A stretch of 64,000 nucleotides of DNA from Clostridiales bacterium (GCA_018372435.1 JAHAJA010000008.1:98746-162745), one strand, 5' to 3'; positions 1 through 9,731 are shown, counted from the first letter of the stretch. Notes: generated from the letters alone by a model not told the origin. Made by a program: numbers and translations.

Positions 1-47
1 TAGCCTTCTAAAACAGCGTTTAATAGAAATGGTTTTAATAACTTTAT

Positions 48-1091
48 CTACTTTAAGCTGTCCTTTGTGACAATTGATTGATCAGAAAACACATATTTAC
101 CATCTACTAATTTAACCGTTTCATCGATTAGATTATTCCATGCAAGATCATACGCCATCTGAAAGATCAGTTGGGCTTTTTGCTTGGAATTGATATTAAC
201 AGTACCATCTAAAATTCCATCATTGATGGCTTGTATTCCAGCTTCTGTAGCATCTACTCCGACAATAAGTGGCCTTTTATCTAGCAAATTCATTTCTTTC
301 AGCGCATCAATCGCTCCTAGTGCCATATCGTCATTATTGGCAATAATTAATTCAATATCATCACCGTAAGTCTGCATCCACTGTTTTATCTTGGTAAAAG
401 TTTGATCTCGCTTCCAGTAAAGGTATTCGCCGGTCAGCTTTTCCATCTCAACCCCTTCATTCATAAGCGCATTTATGCAATGTTCCGTACGAAGTGAAGC
501 ATCTTGATGCCCTGGCTCACCTTCTAACAACACATACTGTATTTTACCATCTCCATTACAGTCTACAGTTTCAAACCGATCATGTAGAATATTAATAATA
601 ATTTGTCCTTGTAAATTACCCGTAACCGATGCTAAGGAACCTACATAAAAAAGTTTATCCCAACGATTCATATCCTCTTGAACAGGTTCACGGTTAAAAA
701 ACACAATTGGTATATTCGCTCTTTTCGCCTTATCGATTATAATGGAACTTGCAGTACGATCCACAATATTAACACAAAGCACATCGTAATTCTGCTCAAT
801 AAACGTATCAATTTGATCATTTTGCTTAATTTGACTTCCGTCCGCTGACACAATATTTAATGTTATACGCTCGTCCTTTTTCATTTCCATGTCTTTAGCT
901 GCAAGTTCTAAGTTATTCGAGATAGAATTAATAAATGTATCATTGCGTGTATACAGTGTAACGCCAATTTTAATATTCTTATCCTCCACCGTATGGGTAG
1001 CTCCAAAAACATTAAAATAAATAGCAACCAAACCAACGCAACTAATCATGATTAATCCAACAATGATAACTACCATCTTCCGATTTTTCAT
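48..1091 (-). CDS. Galactose-binding-like sensor protein (MglB paralogue), membrane anchored
   Basis: A periplasmic-binding-protein-fold sugar-binding protein of 347 aa. The N-terminus has a hydrophobic segment at about residues 6-28 without a clean lipobox (MIS-C), so it may be anchored by an uncleaved helix. It is clearly paralogous to the MglB at 8644-9699: both share a NREP motif after IPIVF/IPVVF, a RTEHC/RTEFS stretch and a calcium-loop-like DxNGDGxxxY segment. It is the last gene of an operon reading response regulator, histidine kinase, sugar-binding protein and this protein, with 16 bp to the preceding gene. The likely role is extracytoplasmic sugar sensing for the two-component system rather than bulk transport, because the transporter has its own MglB. 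Function is inferred; the family is clear. Confidence 0.85.
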   Translation of the reverse strand: MKNRKMVVIIVGLIMISCVGLVAIYFNVFGATHTVEDKNIKIGVTLYTRNDTFINSISNNLELAAKDMEMKKDERITLNIVSADGSQIKQNDQIDTFIEQNYDVLCVNIVDRTASSIIIDKAKRANIPIVFFNREPVQEDMNRWDKLFYVGSLASVTGNLQGQIIINILHDRFETVDCNGDGKIQYVLLEGEPGHQDASLRTEHCINALMNEGVEMEKLTGEYLYWKRDQTFTKIKQWMQTYGDDIELIIANNDDMALGAIDALKEMNLLDKRPLIVGVDATEAGIQAINDGILDGTVNINSKQKAQLIFQMAYDLAWNNLIDETVKLVDGKYVFSDQSIVTKDSLK

Positions 1092-1107
1092 ATTTTCCCC
1101 TCCATGA

Positions 1108-2043
1108 TTATTGCACTAATGGAAATAATAATCTTTGTTTATCCTGATCATACATCGTTTCCTGATTCACAATACAATAATCAACCATATGATCTCGCAT
1201 CTCTGTGTTATTACGCATCTTTTCCGCTATAGTCTGGATTGCGATATATCCAATATTATATTCATTTTCTACAATAAGAGTATTGATATACCCCTTATCA
1301 AGAGAAACCAATGAACGATTTGTACCTCCAATCCCATACACCTGATAATATCCATCATTGTATTCTGAGATCATTGATACATAATCTAAGCTCTCTACAT
1401 CAAGTGCAACAATTCGATCATAATTCATTAATTTCTCTGCTTTAATCTCTTGTAACTCGCACACAGTTATCTTTGCCAAAGTAGGTTCAAATGCCGATAA
1501 CACACCTTCTTTGCGTTCTCTAATGTAATTACTATTTTCATTGTTCACCAGAACAATAATCTCGTCTTCTGCGTTCGCTTGCTGCATCACTTCTTTGCCA
1601 AGTTCATAGCCCATCTGATAATTTTCTGAACCAATGGTATACGTATCGTCATAATCTTCAAACATAGAGAATAACGTTAATATTGGTAATGTAGGTTTAC
1701 TTAATCTTACTGCTTCTTCTAATGCAAATCCTACAACTGGAATAATTAATACCCCCTGTGCTCCATTTGTAATTTCTCTATTCAATAGCTGTATTTGCTC
1801 CTCTTCACTACCAGCAGTGGAAAGGTTCAAGATATTTATCTCCACCTTATAATCCGTTGCTGCTTGATTCATGCCTTGCTTCAAGTTATTCCATCTGTCT
1901 CCAGCACTACTGTCTAATATCACAGAAACTTTCAAGAATTCATTTTGGTGCTTAGAATCCGTTCCATAAAAATAAACCACACCAGAAATTCCAATAATTA
2001 CAATAAGTAACAACGCTGCTATTAGAATATTATATTTTTTCAT
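1108..2043 (-). CDS. Sugar-binding sensor protein (RbsB/YtfQ-type), membrane anchored
   Basis: A periplasmic-binding-protein-like protein of 311 aa with one N-terminal hydrophobic helix (about residues 5-25) and no lipobox cysteine, so it is probably tethered to the membrane. The start at 2043 is chosen because GGAGG lies 9 nt upstream; an in-frame ATG 3 codons earlier abuts the GGAGG and is unlikely. It overlaps the end of the histidine kinase gene by 14 bp, implying translational coupling. Clostridia use such membrane-bound binding proteins with LytS/YesM kinases and YesN regulators to sense extracellular sugars (the XylFII-LytS-YesN arrangement is known). I infer that this protein presents a sugar signal to the kinase encoded at 2030-3838. 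Confidence 0.8.
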   Translation of the reverse strand: MKKYNILIAALLLIVIIGISGVVYFYGTDSKHQNEFLKVSVILDSSAGDRWNNLKQGMNQAATDYKVEINILNLSTAGSEEEQIQLLNREITNGAQGVLIIPVVGFALEEAVRLSKPTLPILTLFSMFEDYDDTYTIGSENYQMGYELGKEVMQQANAEDEIIVLVNNENSNYIRERKEGVLSAFEPTLAKITVCELQEIKAEKLMNYDRIVALDVESLDYVSMISEYNDGYYQVYGIGGTNRSLVSLDKGYINTLIVENEYNIGYIAIQTIAEKMRNNTEMRDHMVDYCIVNQETMYDQDKQRLLFPLVQ

Positions 2044-3838
2044 TTTTCTCATCCTCCGTTACGTCATCATAAGGGAGGATTGGTAAACAAATATGAATTG
2101 TTGTTCCTACATCTAATTCACTTTCGATTTGTAGTCCATATTTCTCACCAAAGAATAGTTGAATACGTTCATGGACATTACGCAGTCCTATCCCAGATCC
2201 CTTTTTTATTGCTCCCTTTGCTCCCGTTAATAGCAACGGGATTTGTGACTCTGGAATTCCAGCTCCGTTGTCGATTACATCAATGCAAAGCATACTCTCT
2301 TTTAGGTAAACCATAACCGTTATAATACCTTCATCAATCAGGTGTTCAACCCCGTAATAAATTGCATTTTCTAACAATGGTTGCACAATCAATTTAATCG
2401 TGGCTAGTGTTAAAGTATCCTCCTCTACAACTGTATGAAACACAAATCGATTCTTATAGCGTTTTTCCTGAATTGTCATATAATGCTTAATATGATCCAG
2501 TTCATCTTTTATCATAATAATATTTTTACCCTTGCTTAAACTAATACGAAATAAACTAGCTAACGAAGTAACCATCGTAATTGCTTCTTCATGTCTACCG
2601 CACTCGATCATCCAAACGATAGAATCTAATGTGTTATATAGAAAATGTGGATTAATTTGAGATTGCAAGGCTTCAAATTCACGTTTTCTCTTTATCTCTT
2701 GTTCATTTAGAATTTCACTCATTAGCTGTCTCATTCTTTCAACAATAGCCGTAAGTGTGACGCCTAAATGCCTAATTTCCTCTGACCCACCTATGTAGAT
2801 ATCCACATTAAGATTCCCGTCCTCTAAACCCTTAACCGACTTCTCTAACTTACGAATAGGATTGGCAATTATTTCTGAAATAATATAATTTGCAAATATC
2901 ATAAATGCAATACTAAAGAACATAATAAGGAAAACAAATACACGCATATTTTTCAAATTAATTGAAAAGTCGCTTTGTTCCGCAACACAAATAATCTTCC
3001 AACCTGTGTATCCAACTGTTTTCACAGTTACCAAACGTTCCCTTCCTTGATACTTCTCCTTATGTGTGCCATCTTCATATATATACTCTTCTAAATTATT
3101 CTCTTCCATCAAATTAGAATAAATCAGTTGTTGCTTCGGATGATAAATAATTTCACCATACTTATCCACTAAATAAACATATCCTGTTTGTCCTACATTA
3201 ATCTTTTTAAATAACTGCTCGATACCATTGTAATTCATATCAACTAGCAAAACCCCTCGTTCACTACGTCCATTATTCGTCAATTCTACCATTCGACTCA
3301 ATGATACCACCCAATGATATGAATCGTTCGCATATTCGAATAGATTCTGAACATGGGGACTAGAGAAATGTTGATTCTCTATTTTTTCATTTGCATTAAT
3401 AAACCAATCTTCTTGCGAGACATCAAGATTTTTCTTGATCGTATTTACAGGAATAGAAGCAACCAGCTCGCCATCTTCTCTCATAACTGCTATACTAATT
3501 AAGGAATCTTGGTGTTCCTGATATAACAAATTCATCTCATCGTCGAGAGATTCCTCTGCTAAATCCACCTTTTTAATAACAGAATAATACATTACGTCCG
3601 AGATTCTCATCATATTTCTTAAATAGGAATCCAGATTCAAATTCACTTCTTCTAGCAATTGAAGATTATTTTCGGCTACCATTTCTTCTGTTGATGTAGC
3701 AAACCTTAAATACAAAGAAAATCCAAGAATAATCATACTAACAACAGAAATTATAGTAAATGACATTGTCAGTGTATTTCTTATCGTTCTTCTCTGTGAA
3801 TTTTTGATATCTCTATGACTTCTCTTATGTTTATCCAT
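2030..3838 (-). CDS. YesM-type sensor histidine kinase
   Basis: An integral membrane sensor kinase of about 602 aa. In order it has an N-terminal transmembrane helix, a large extracytoplasmic Cache-like region, a second helix near residues 290-315, a HAMP linker, a His_kinase domain with QSQINPHFLYNTLDS (the phospho-acceptor His follows NP), and a HATPase domain with DNGAGIP and GSGIGLRNVHER. This is the LytS/YesM family, which pairs with AraC-type YesN regulators. The response regulator gene lies directly upstream. The ATG at 3838 has GGGA 6 nt upstream; GTG at 3853 and ATG at 3850 are possible earlier starts. The family is certain; a carbohydrate ligand is inferred from the flanking sugar-binding proteins and mgl genes. 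Confidence 0.9.
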   Translation of the reverse strand: MDKHKRSHRDIKNSQRRTIRNTLTMSFTIISVVSMIILGFSLYLRFATSTEEMVAENNLQLLEEVNLNLDSYLRNMMRISDVMYYSVIKKVDLAEESLDDEMNLLYQEHQDSLISIAVMREDGELVASIPVNTIKKNLDVSQEDWFINANEKIENQHFSSPHVQNLFEYANDSYHWVVSLSRMVELTNNGRSERGVLLVDMNYNGIEQLFKKINVGQTGYVYLVDKYGEIIYHPKQQLIYSNLMEENNLEEYIYEDGTHKEKYQGRERLVTVKTVGYTGWKIICVAEQSDFSINLKNMRVFVFLIMFFSIAFMIFANYIISEIIANPIRKLEKSVKGLEDGNLNVDIYIGGSEEIRHLGVTLTAIVERMRQLMSEILNEQEIKRKREFEALQSQINPHFLYNTLDSIVWMIECGRHEEAITMVTSLASLFRISLSKGKNIIMIKDELDHIKHYMTIQEKRYKNRFVFHTVVEEDTLTLATIKLIVQPLLENAIYYGVEHLIDEGIITVMVYLKESMLCIDVIDNGAGIPESQIPLLLTGAKGAIKKGSGIGLRNVHERIQLFFGEKYGLQIESELDVGTTIHICLPILPYDDVTEDEKNEKI

Positions 3839-3852
3839 TACATTTCCCATCA

Positions 3853-5457
3853 CTAACTATCAATTTTTCTAAACTTGGTTGGTGAAACCCCATAATATTT
3901 TTTAAAAACATAACTAAAATAATTAGGCTCAATATAACCTATTTTTTCAGCAATAATATAAGTTTTCTCATCCGTGCTGTTTAATAAGTCAACAGCTTTT
4001 TCCATACGTACCATTGTTAGATAGGACACAAAGGACACCCCTAGCTCTTTCTTAAATATTGTTGAAAAGTATGCCTGACTAATGTTTAAGTTATCACATA
4101 ATACTTCAACTGACAATTCACTATTACTATACTGTTCATTGATAAGTTGCACCGAGCGCTGTACAATCAATTTAGCAGAATCCTTTCTTTCATGTCGAAT
4201 GCAGTGGCGTAACCTATTGCATATCGTATGTAACCACTGTCCAAGTGTATCGAATGAACTAAATTTGAAAACATCTACGTAGATATCGAAGTTTTCACCA
4301 AATATCTCGTTTTGGTTTAATTGATAGGAACGGCTCAACTTATAAATGGAAGACACCAACTCCATCAAGCACGCTCGGTATTCTTGAAGACTCGGTTGCG
4401 CAGCTTTCATACTAACCAAAATGGTATCAATAGTTCGAGTAAGTTCTTCTTCCTTCCCTAGCTTAATATTGTGAATGAGCTCTGCCGTATACATCTCTTC
4501 AAAAGAAAAATTAGATTTTACTTTAGGCTCAACATCTTCAATAAAGATTGCAAGTTCATCACCAAGCAATACCTTGTATTCAATTGCCTTCTTTGCTTCT
4601 TGGTAGGAATCTGCTAACTTAAGTATATTATCGTAAGCGGAACCAATACCTGCAGATATCTTAAGTCCAAGGATACGATTAGCTCTATGACACACTTGAT
4701 TCATAATATGTATAAACTCTGAGAAAGCCTCTTTCGTTGGTACCATAGCAATTACTATTACGTAATCTAAGTACACAAACGTATACGAATGTACTTGCTT
4801 TACAACATGCTCCTCCACTATATTGCGAAACGATAATGTCATTAGCTCTGACTCATAATAATTGTCTTGACTTTGTCCTTCACTCTGAGCATAAGCAATG
4901 CTCACTGCAAAATAGGGTGCTTCTAAAATAAGCTCGTACAATTCACTTAATTTTGTGATTTGATTTTGATTTAAACGTCCTTCAATCAAGTTTACTAAGA
5001 ATTTCTCACGAATTATTGGTAAATTTTCTATATAATGCCTATGAAGAATCTCCTTGTTCCTTTTTTCGTTTACCTCATCACAAATTTCATTTTTTACTTT
5101 TACCAGAACCTCTTTTAACTCACTTGCCTGAATTGGCTTCAATAAGTATTCGCTTACGCCATACTTAATTGCTGTCTTTGCATATTCAAAATCATCAAAA
5201 CCTGATAATATAATAATTTTTATGCTTGGATTCCATTCATGAATCTTCTTTGTTAGTGTTAACCCATTCATAAATGGCATTTTTATATCTGTAATAATTA
5301 CGTCTGGATTTATTTGTTCGACAAGATCTAATGCATCTTGCCCATTCGATGCATCTCCCACCACTTCAAATCCAATGCTTTCCCAATCCATTTTTTTGAT
5401 TACACCTAATCGAAAATCTTCTTCATCATCAACTATCATAATACGATTTAATTCCAT
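3853..5457 (-). CDS. YesN-type response regulator (receiver plus AraC DNA-binding domain)
   Basis: A 534-aa transcription regulator. The N-terminal receiver domain has the acidic pair in MIVDDEED, the phospho-acceptor Asp in DVIITDIKMPFMNG and the Lys in YLLKPI. A long middle region is followed by a C-terminal AraC helix-turn-helix pair ending YVFKKYYGVSPTKFRK. The start at 5457 is preferred because GGTGAGG precedes it by 5 nt; an upstream in-frame start would add 13 residues with no ribosome site. It is the first gene of the sensing operon, followed immediately by its kinase. Its probable targets are the adjacent mgl genes, by analogy with clostridial sugar-transport regulation; this is inference. 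Confidence 0.9.
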   Translation of the reverse strand: MELNRIMIVDDEEDFRLGVIKKMDWESIGFEVVGDASNGQDALDLVEQINPDVIITDIKMPFMNGLTLTKKIHEWNPSIKIIILSGFDDFEYAKTAIKYGVSEYLLKPIQASELKEVLVKVKNEICDEVNEKRNKEILHRHYIENLPIIREKFLVNLIEGRLNQNQITKLSELYELILEAPYFAVSIAYAQSEGQSQDNYYESELMTLSFRNIVEEHVVKQVHSYTFVYLDYVIVIAMVPTKEAFSEFIHIMNQVCHRANRILGLKISAGIGSAYDNILKLADSYQEAKKAIEYKVLLGDELAIFIEDVEPKVKSNFSFEEMYTAELIHNIKLGKEEELTRTIDTILVSMKAAQPSLQEYRACLMELVSSIYKLSRSYQLNQNEIFGENFDIYVDVFKFSSFDTLGQWLHTICNRLRHCIRHERKDSAKLIVQRSVQLINEQYSNSELSVEVLCDNLNISQAYFSTIFKKELGVSFVSYLTMVRMEKAVDLLNSTDEKTYIIAEKIGYIEPNYFSYVFKKYYGVSPTKFRKIDS

Positions 5458-5603
5458 AGTATCCTCACCTTCAACCCAAAACACAGCCCTCAGCAATGTA
5501 GTATTCCTATCGTTTTAATATTCACTATAGTTTAACAGATATTTCTTATTTATTCAATTAAACAACAATCTTTCTCTTCTATTCGACCCGTTCAACTAAA
5601 ATA

Positions 5604-5644
5604 AAAGCTCTGTCAAGTTTCGTTAACTTTTACTACAGAGCTTT
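5604..5644 (-). terminator. Intrinsic terminator of the mgl operon
   Basis: A perfect 10-bp stem (AAAGCTCTGT with ACAGAGCTTT), with further internal pairing, is followed on the minus strand by TTTTATTTT. It lies just downstream of the small membrane-protein gene that ends at 5682, so it most likely ends the mglBAC transcript before the response regulator gene. Confidence 0.8.
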
Positions 5645-5681
5645 CTTATTTCATCATAGAATGACTAAAATAACTTACTAA

Positions 5682-5924
5682 TTATTGTATAAAGATCACA
5701 TAAACTAAAATGATACCCAATATGATAAACAACCCTTTTACAACGAGATCTAACGTTGCTACACTTATAGGAATCTTATCATATAATCTTTCCTTTGCAT
5801 TTTTGAGCTCCACTTGAGTGCCACTGTTCTCTATTGTTACACCACTTTCCTCTGTTTGGACATTCACTTCGTTCTGATTCATTATGTCACTTTTATCTAT
5901 GTTGTTTTTAATTGAATCGTCCAT
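5682..5924 (-). CDS. Small C-terminally anchored membrane protein, unknown function
   Basis: An 80-aa protein that I do not recognise by family. The first 50 or so residues are polar and acidic (rich in Asn, Glu, Ser and Thr); the last 25 form one hydrophobic helix (GLFIILGIILVYVIFI). It lies 15 bp after mglC and before the operon terminator, so it is co-transcribed with the galactose transporter. A GAGGAC ribosome site precedes the ATG. A tail-anchored accessory of the transporter is possible but not shown. Confidence 0.6.
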   Translation of the reverse strand: MDDSIKNNIDKSDIMNQNEVNVQTEESGVTIENSGTQVELKNAKERLYDKIPISVATLDLVVKGLFIILGIILVYVIFIQ

Positions 5925-5939
5925 TATGTCCTCCTCAAG

Positions 5940-6938
5940 CTATTTTTTAGCTAAATATTTTCTAAGATCAAGTGCTACTGCAATGATGATAACTAAACCT
6001 TGTACAATGTATGTATATGATGTTTCCACCCCAAGGAATTGTAGAGATGATTTTAATAATTCAAATACTAATACACCAATTAAGATACCTGGAATTCTAC
6101 CAACGCCACCGTTGGTTGATACACCACCAATTGTACATGCTGCGATTGCTTCTAACTCATAACCGCCACCAGTATTTACGGTTGCGCCACCTGCCTTTGC
6201 TGCCAAAAGTATACCAGCAAGACCATAAAGTGCACCAGCTAATGCATAGATACGAATCTTTGTAGCAGTTGTATTAACACCAGACACCTCAGCTGCTGTT
6301 TCATTTCCACCAATTGCATACATATATTTACCGTGTTTCGTTTTATTATATAGAAACCACATAATAACACCGAGTACAGTTGCGATAATAAATAGGAATG
6401 GAATTCCTGCAAAAGAACCTGTTGCCATTTTGTTAAAACTATCTCTAAACTGTCCTAAAGGCTGTGCTCCTGTGTATACAAGACATACACCATATACCAA
6501 TGTTTGCATACCTAATGTTGCAATAAATGGCGGAACTTTAAAGAAGGAAATTACCGAACCATTGATTAAACCAATTAAAGCACAAATTGCAATTGCTATC
6601 GTAAAAATCAACCAAATCGGAATATCTCCAAGTCCTGGGAAGAACTTCCCACTATAGTCTGCTTTCTGCACTAACGTTGCTGCGATACAAGCGCCAAGAC
6701 CAACAACACGTCCAGCCGAGAGATCTGTTCCCTTGGTAATCAAACATCCACTTACACCTAATGCAATAATAAACCGAACAGATGTATTTACAGCAATGTT
6801 TTTAAAATTTCCTTTAGAAATAAAATTATCTTTTGAAATACCTACAAAAATAACCAATACTACAAGTATTAATATAATCGCATTGTTTTCCAAAAAATTA
6901 ATTACTGCTTTTTTATTTATGCTATTCTTTTTCCCCAT
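5940..6938 (-). CDS. mglC: Galactose/methyl-galactoside ABC transporter permease
   Basis: Membrane permease of about 332 aa with roughly 8-10 hydrophobic segments. It carries the family's conserved text, including KGTDLSAGRVVGLGACIA near residue 55 and GGYELEAIAACTIGGVS near residue 255. It forms the channel of the sugar importer with MglA (6952-8463) and MglB (8644-9699). The start at 6938 is chosen because GGAGAG lies about 9 nt upstream and this avoids overlap with mglA; an ATG 7 codons earlier overlaps the mglA stop. Gene order mglB-mglA-mglC is the usual one. Confidence 0.92.
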   Translation of the reverse strand: MGKKNSINKKAVINFLENNAIILILVVLVIFVGISKDNFISKGNFKNIAVNTSVRFIIALGVSGCLITKGTDLSAGRVVGLGACIAATLVQKADYSGKFFPGLGDIPIWLIFTIAIAICALIGLINGSVISFFKVPPFIATLGMQTLVYGVCLVYTGAQPLGQFRDSFNKMATGSFAGIPFLFIIATVLGVIMWFLYNKTKHGKYMYAIGGNETAAEVSGVNTTATKIRIYALAGALYGLAGILLAAKAGGATVNTGGGYELEAIAACTIGGVSTNGGVGRIPGILIGVLVFELLKSSLQFLGVETSYTYIVQGLVIIIAVALDLRKYLAKK

Positions 6939-6951
6939 GTCCTTTTCTCTC

Positions 6952-8463
6952 CTATGCAAATTTGGTAGCTAAATTCATAATATTCTCTTGAGTAGCTTCT
7001 TCGCTTGAAACTTCACCGGTAACTTTTCCATCACACATTACGATGATTCGATCTGACATACCAATCAACTCCGACATTTCAGAGGATATCATAATAATAC
7101 TCTTACCTTGCTTTGCTAATTCTGCCATAATGACATAAATCTCATACTTAGCACCAACATCTATTCCTCTTGTTGGCTCATCTAATATCAATAAATCAGG
7201 ATCATTAGCTAACCATCTTGAGATAATAACCTTCTGTTGATTACCTCCGGAAAGAGTTTGAATTAAGGTCTTACTACTTGGCGTCTTAATGCTTAATTTT
7301 GCTACGTTTTCTTTCACTAACTTATCAATTTTTTTAGCATTTAACATAACACCAAAATCTTTATATTTATCCAAAGAAGCAATTGCTACATTGTCGGAAA
7401 TAGGTAGAACGCCGAATATTCCACTACCACGTCTATCCTCTGTCAATAATGCAATTCCATTCTTAATAGCATCCTTTGGTCTTTTTATCTTTAATACCTT
7501 ATCTTTATATACAATATCACCTTGACTTGCATAGCGAATTCCAAAGATTGCCTCCATTAACTCCGTTCTTTGTGCACCAACCAATCCACCAATTCCAAGT
7601 ATTTCTCCTTTTCGCAAATTAAAATTAATATTCTGAAAGGATCTTGGAGAAATGGAAGAATAATTCTTCACTTCTAGTACAACTTCTCCAGGTACATTCT
7701 CCTTCTGTGGAAATAGATTCGTCAACTCGCGTCCTACCATCTTAGTGATTATCATTTCCGTAGTCATTGTTTTTGCTTCCCAAGTACCGATATATTTTCC
7801 ATCACGCATGATAGAGACATCATCTGAAATCTTAAGAATCTCGTCCATTTTATGTGAAATATATATAATTGCTACGCCTTTTTTCTTAAGGTCATAAATG
7901 ATATTAAATAAAGCGTCTACTTCATTATCAGTAAGAGAAGAAGTAGGTTCATCCATAATAACAACTTTTGCATTTACTGAAACAGCTTTTGCAATTTCAA
8001 CTGATTGCATCTGCGAAACAGAAAGAGTCCCAAGTTTGGCTCTACCATCAAAATTCATCCTAACTTCTTTTAATAATCGATCCGTTTCTTCATACATCTT
8101 TTTGTGATTGATAATCGGAAGAAAACCCAATCCTTTTTTCATTGGATATCTTCCACAGAAAATATTTTCTGCAACACTTCTTTCTGGAATAGGTTGAAGT
8201 TCTTGATGCACCATTGCAATTCCTTTATGTAAAGCATCATTTGTATTAATAATGTTAACTTTTTCTCCTTGGAAATAAACTTCACCTTCATCCATGGAAT
8301 ATATTCCAAACAAACATTTCATCAAAGTAGATTTCCCCGCGCCATTCTCTCCCATAAGAGCATGTACAGTACCTGGTCTCACTTTAATAGAAACCCCATC
8401 AAGTGCTTTTACACCAGGAAAGCTTTTGCACACATTCCGCATCTCTAATACATATTCTGTCAT
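6952..8463 (-). CDS. mglA: Galactose/methyl-galactoside import ATP-binding protein
   Basis: A double-ATPase sugar-importer subunit of about 503 aa. The first cassette has Walker A GENGAGKST, the signature-like LSVSQMQSVEIAKA and Walker B VVIMDEPTSSL. The second has a degenerate Walker A (GGLVGAQRTEL), the signature LSGGNQQKV and DLLILDEPTRGIDVGAK. This is the RbsA/MglA family. The start at 8463 follows a GGGAG site; an in-frame ATG 29 codons earlier falls inside the strong hairpin at 8527-8563 and is rejected. The next gene, mglC, starts 14 bp past the stop. Confidence 0.93.
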   Translation of the reverse strand: MTEYVLEMRNVCKSFPGVKALDGVSIKVRPGTVHALMGENGAGKSTLMKCLFGIYSMDEGEVYFQGEKVNIINTNDALHKGIAMVHQELQPIPERSVAENIFCGRYPMKKGLGFLPIINHKKMYEETDRLLKEVRMNFDGRAKLGTLSVSQMQSVEIAKAVSVNAKVVIMDEPTSSLTDNEVDALFNIIYDLKKKGVAIIYISHKMDEILKISDDVSIMRDGKYIGTWEAKTMTTEMIITKMVGRELTNLFPQKENVPGEVVLEVKNYSSISPRSFQNINFNLRKGEILGIGGLVGAQRTELMEAIFGIRYASQGDIVYKDKVLKIKRPKDAIKNGIALLTEDRRGSGIFGVLPISDNVAIASLDKYKDFGVMLNAKKIDKLVKENVAKLSIKTPSSKTLIQTLSGGNQQKVIISRWLANDPDLLILDEPTRGIDVGAKYEIYVIMAELAKQGKSIIMISSEMSELIGMSDRIIVMCDGKVTGEVSSEEATQENIMNLATKFA

Positions 8464-8526
8464 AAAACACGCTCCCTTTTCGATATCAGAGTGTGATGAA
8501 GCACACCCAGCTAACTTAATTATTTT

Positions 8527-8563
8527 GATGTAACATAATGTGATGTTCACATTATGTTACATC
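8527..8563 (-). promoter_or_regulatory. Long perfect hairpin between mglB and mglA
   Basis: Two 17-bp arms are perfect reverse complements with a 3-nt loop. No T-run follows on the minus strand, so it is not a simple terminator for the mgl transcript. Its place between the binding-protein gene and the ATPase gene fits a 3'-end stabiliser or processing stop that lets mglB mRNA outlast the downstream genes; this is inference. A second 7-bp hairpin lies beside it at 8571-8596. Confidence 0.6.
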
Positions 8564-8643
8564 ATTTTTTCAGAGCAAGTATGACAACCTGCTCTGCACT
8601 TTCTTCTTCCGTTGCCTTTAAGAACTCGCTGACTCTGTTGATC

Positions 8644-9699
8644 TTATTCTGTAATTTTTACGTAATCTACTGTATAAGTTTTTTCAACTGTTTTACCATC
8701 AACTAATAATTGAGCTACGTTAGCTGCTTGATGAGCTTGACCATTTGCATCATTGAGCACTGTTCCTGTCATTTTGCCTTCTTTAACTAAAGTGCAAGCT
8801 TCTTCAAGAGCATCTACACCTAATAAATAAATGTCTTTACCAACTGTTCTTCCAGCTGCTTCGATTGCTTGGTAAGCACCAAGTGCCATTGAATCGTTGT
8901 TACAGAATACTACTTCTACATCATTTTCATATTGAGTTAAAGCTGCTGCGGTGATTTCTTGTCCTTTTGCTTGGTCCCAGTCACCTCTTTGTTCAACTAA
9001 TTTGTTAACTTTTAATCCAGCATTTGTTAATGCTTTAACAGAGAATTCTGTTCTGTATTGAGCATCTACATTCTCCATATCGCCTTGAACCATTACATAG
9101 TTTACTGTTCCGTCACCATTGATATCACCTTTATTCTCAAGGCCAAGTACGATTTCACCTTGCATAGTACCAGATTGTCTAGCATCAGCGCCTACGTAAG
9201 TAATCTTGTCCCAAAGAGCTAAATCATCAGATGTTGGCTCACGGTTAATGAATACTACTGGAATATCAGCGTTTTTACAAATATCAATTACAGATGCTGC
9301 TGCTGTAGATTGGACAAGATTTACAATAAGAACATCAACGCCTTCTGTGATGAAGTTGTTAATTTGATTCGTTTGTTCAGCCTGATCATTTTTACCATCC
9401 ATAACAGTAACTTTATATGTATTGCCAGTTGAAACAGCTAAATCATTTTCAATATATCTTTGTAATTCTTGACGATAAAGTGTCATAAAGTTATCATCGA
9501 ACTTGTAAATACAAATACCAACTTTAATTTCTTTGCCATCCGCATCTGCTGCATCTACTGCTGGTGCTTCCGTTGAGTCTACTGCTGGTTCATCTGTTAC
9601 TGGAGCATTTGTTGGTGTATCACCCTTTGTTTTTTTGCCACATGCTGCTAAGGAAAATACCATAACAAGCACTAATAATACTGATAATAATTTTTTCAT
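8644..9699 (-). CDS. mglB: Galactose-binding lipoprotein of the mgl ABC transporter
   Basis: A 351-aa extracytoplasmic sugar-binding lipoprotein. It has a signal peptide with lipobox LAAC (Cys at residue 20), an acidic low-complexity linker to about residue 57, then two periplasmic-binding lobes. A calcium-loop motif DINGDGTVNY is visible, as in enterobacterial MglB, with an FINREPTS sugar-pocket segment and CNNDSMALGAY in the second lobe. A strong GAGGAGG site lies 8 nt before the ATG. It is the first gene of mglBAC and is separated from mglA by a strong hairpin. Confidence 0.93.
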   Translation of the reverse strand: MKKLLSVLLVLVMVFSLAACGKKTKGDTPTNAPVTDEPAVDSTEAPAVDAADADGKEIKVGICIYKFDDNFMTLYRQELQRYIENDLAVSTGNTYKVTVMDGKNDQAEQTNQINNFITEGVDVLIVNLVQSTAAASVIDICKNADIPVVFINREPTSDDLALWDKITYVGADARQSGTMQGEIVLGLENKGDINGDGTVNYVMVQGDMENVDAQYRTEFSVKALTNAGLKVNKLVEQRGDWDQAKGQEITAAALTQYENDVEVVFCNNDSMALGAYQAIEAAGRTVGKDIYLLGVDALEEACTLVKEGKMTGTVLNDANGQAHQAANVAQLLVDGKTVEKTYTVDYVKITE

Positions 9700-9731
9700 A
9701 GAAAATCCTCCTCTAGTTTATCGTTTTATTT

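Noticed and set aside
5884..6265. Plus-strand ORFs opposite mglC and many similar ones (for example 26812-27171, 29288-29701, 12579-12992)
   Set aside because: They are antisense shadows of well-identified genes, without ribosome sites or recognisable domains.
8464..8550. Longer MglA start at 8550
   Set aside because: It would lie inside the 8527-8563 hairpin with no ribosome site; the family begins at MTEYVLEMRN-like text.
8571..8596. Terminator after mglB
   Set aside because: The 7-bp hairpin has no T-run on the minus strand and the operon clearly continues into mglA.
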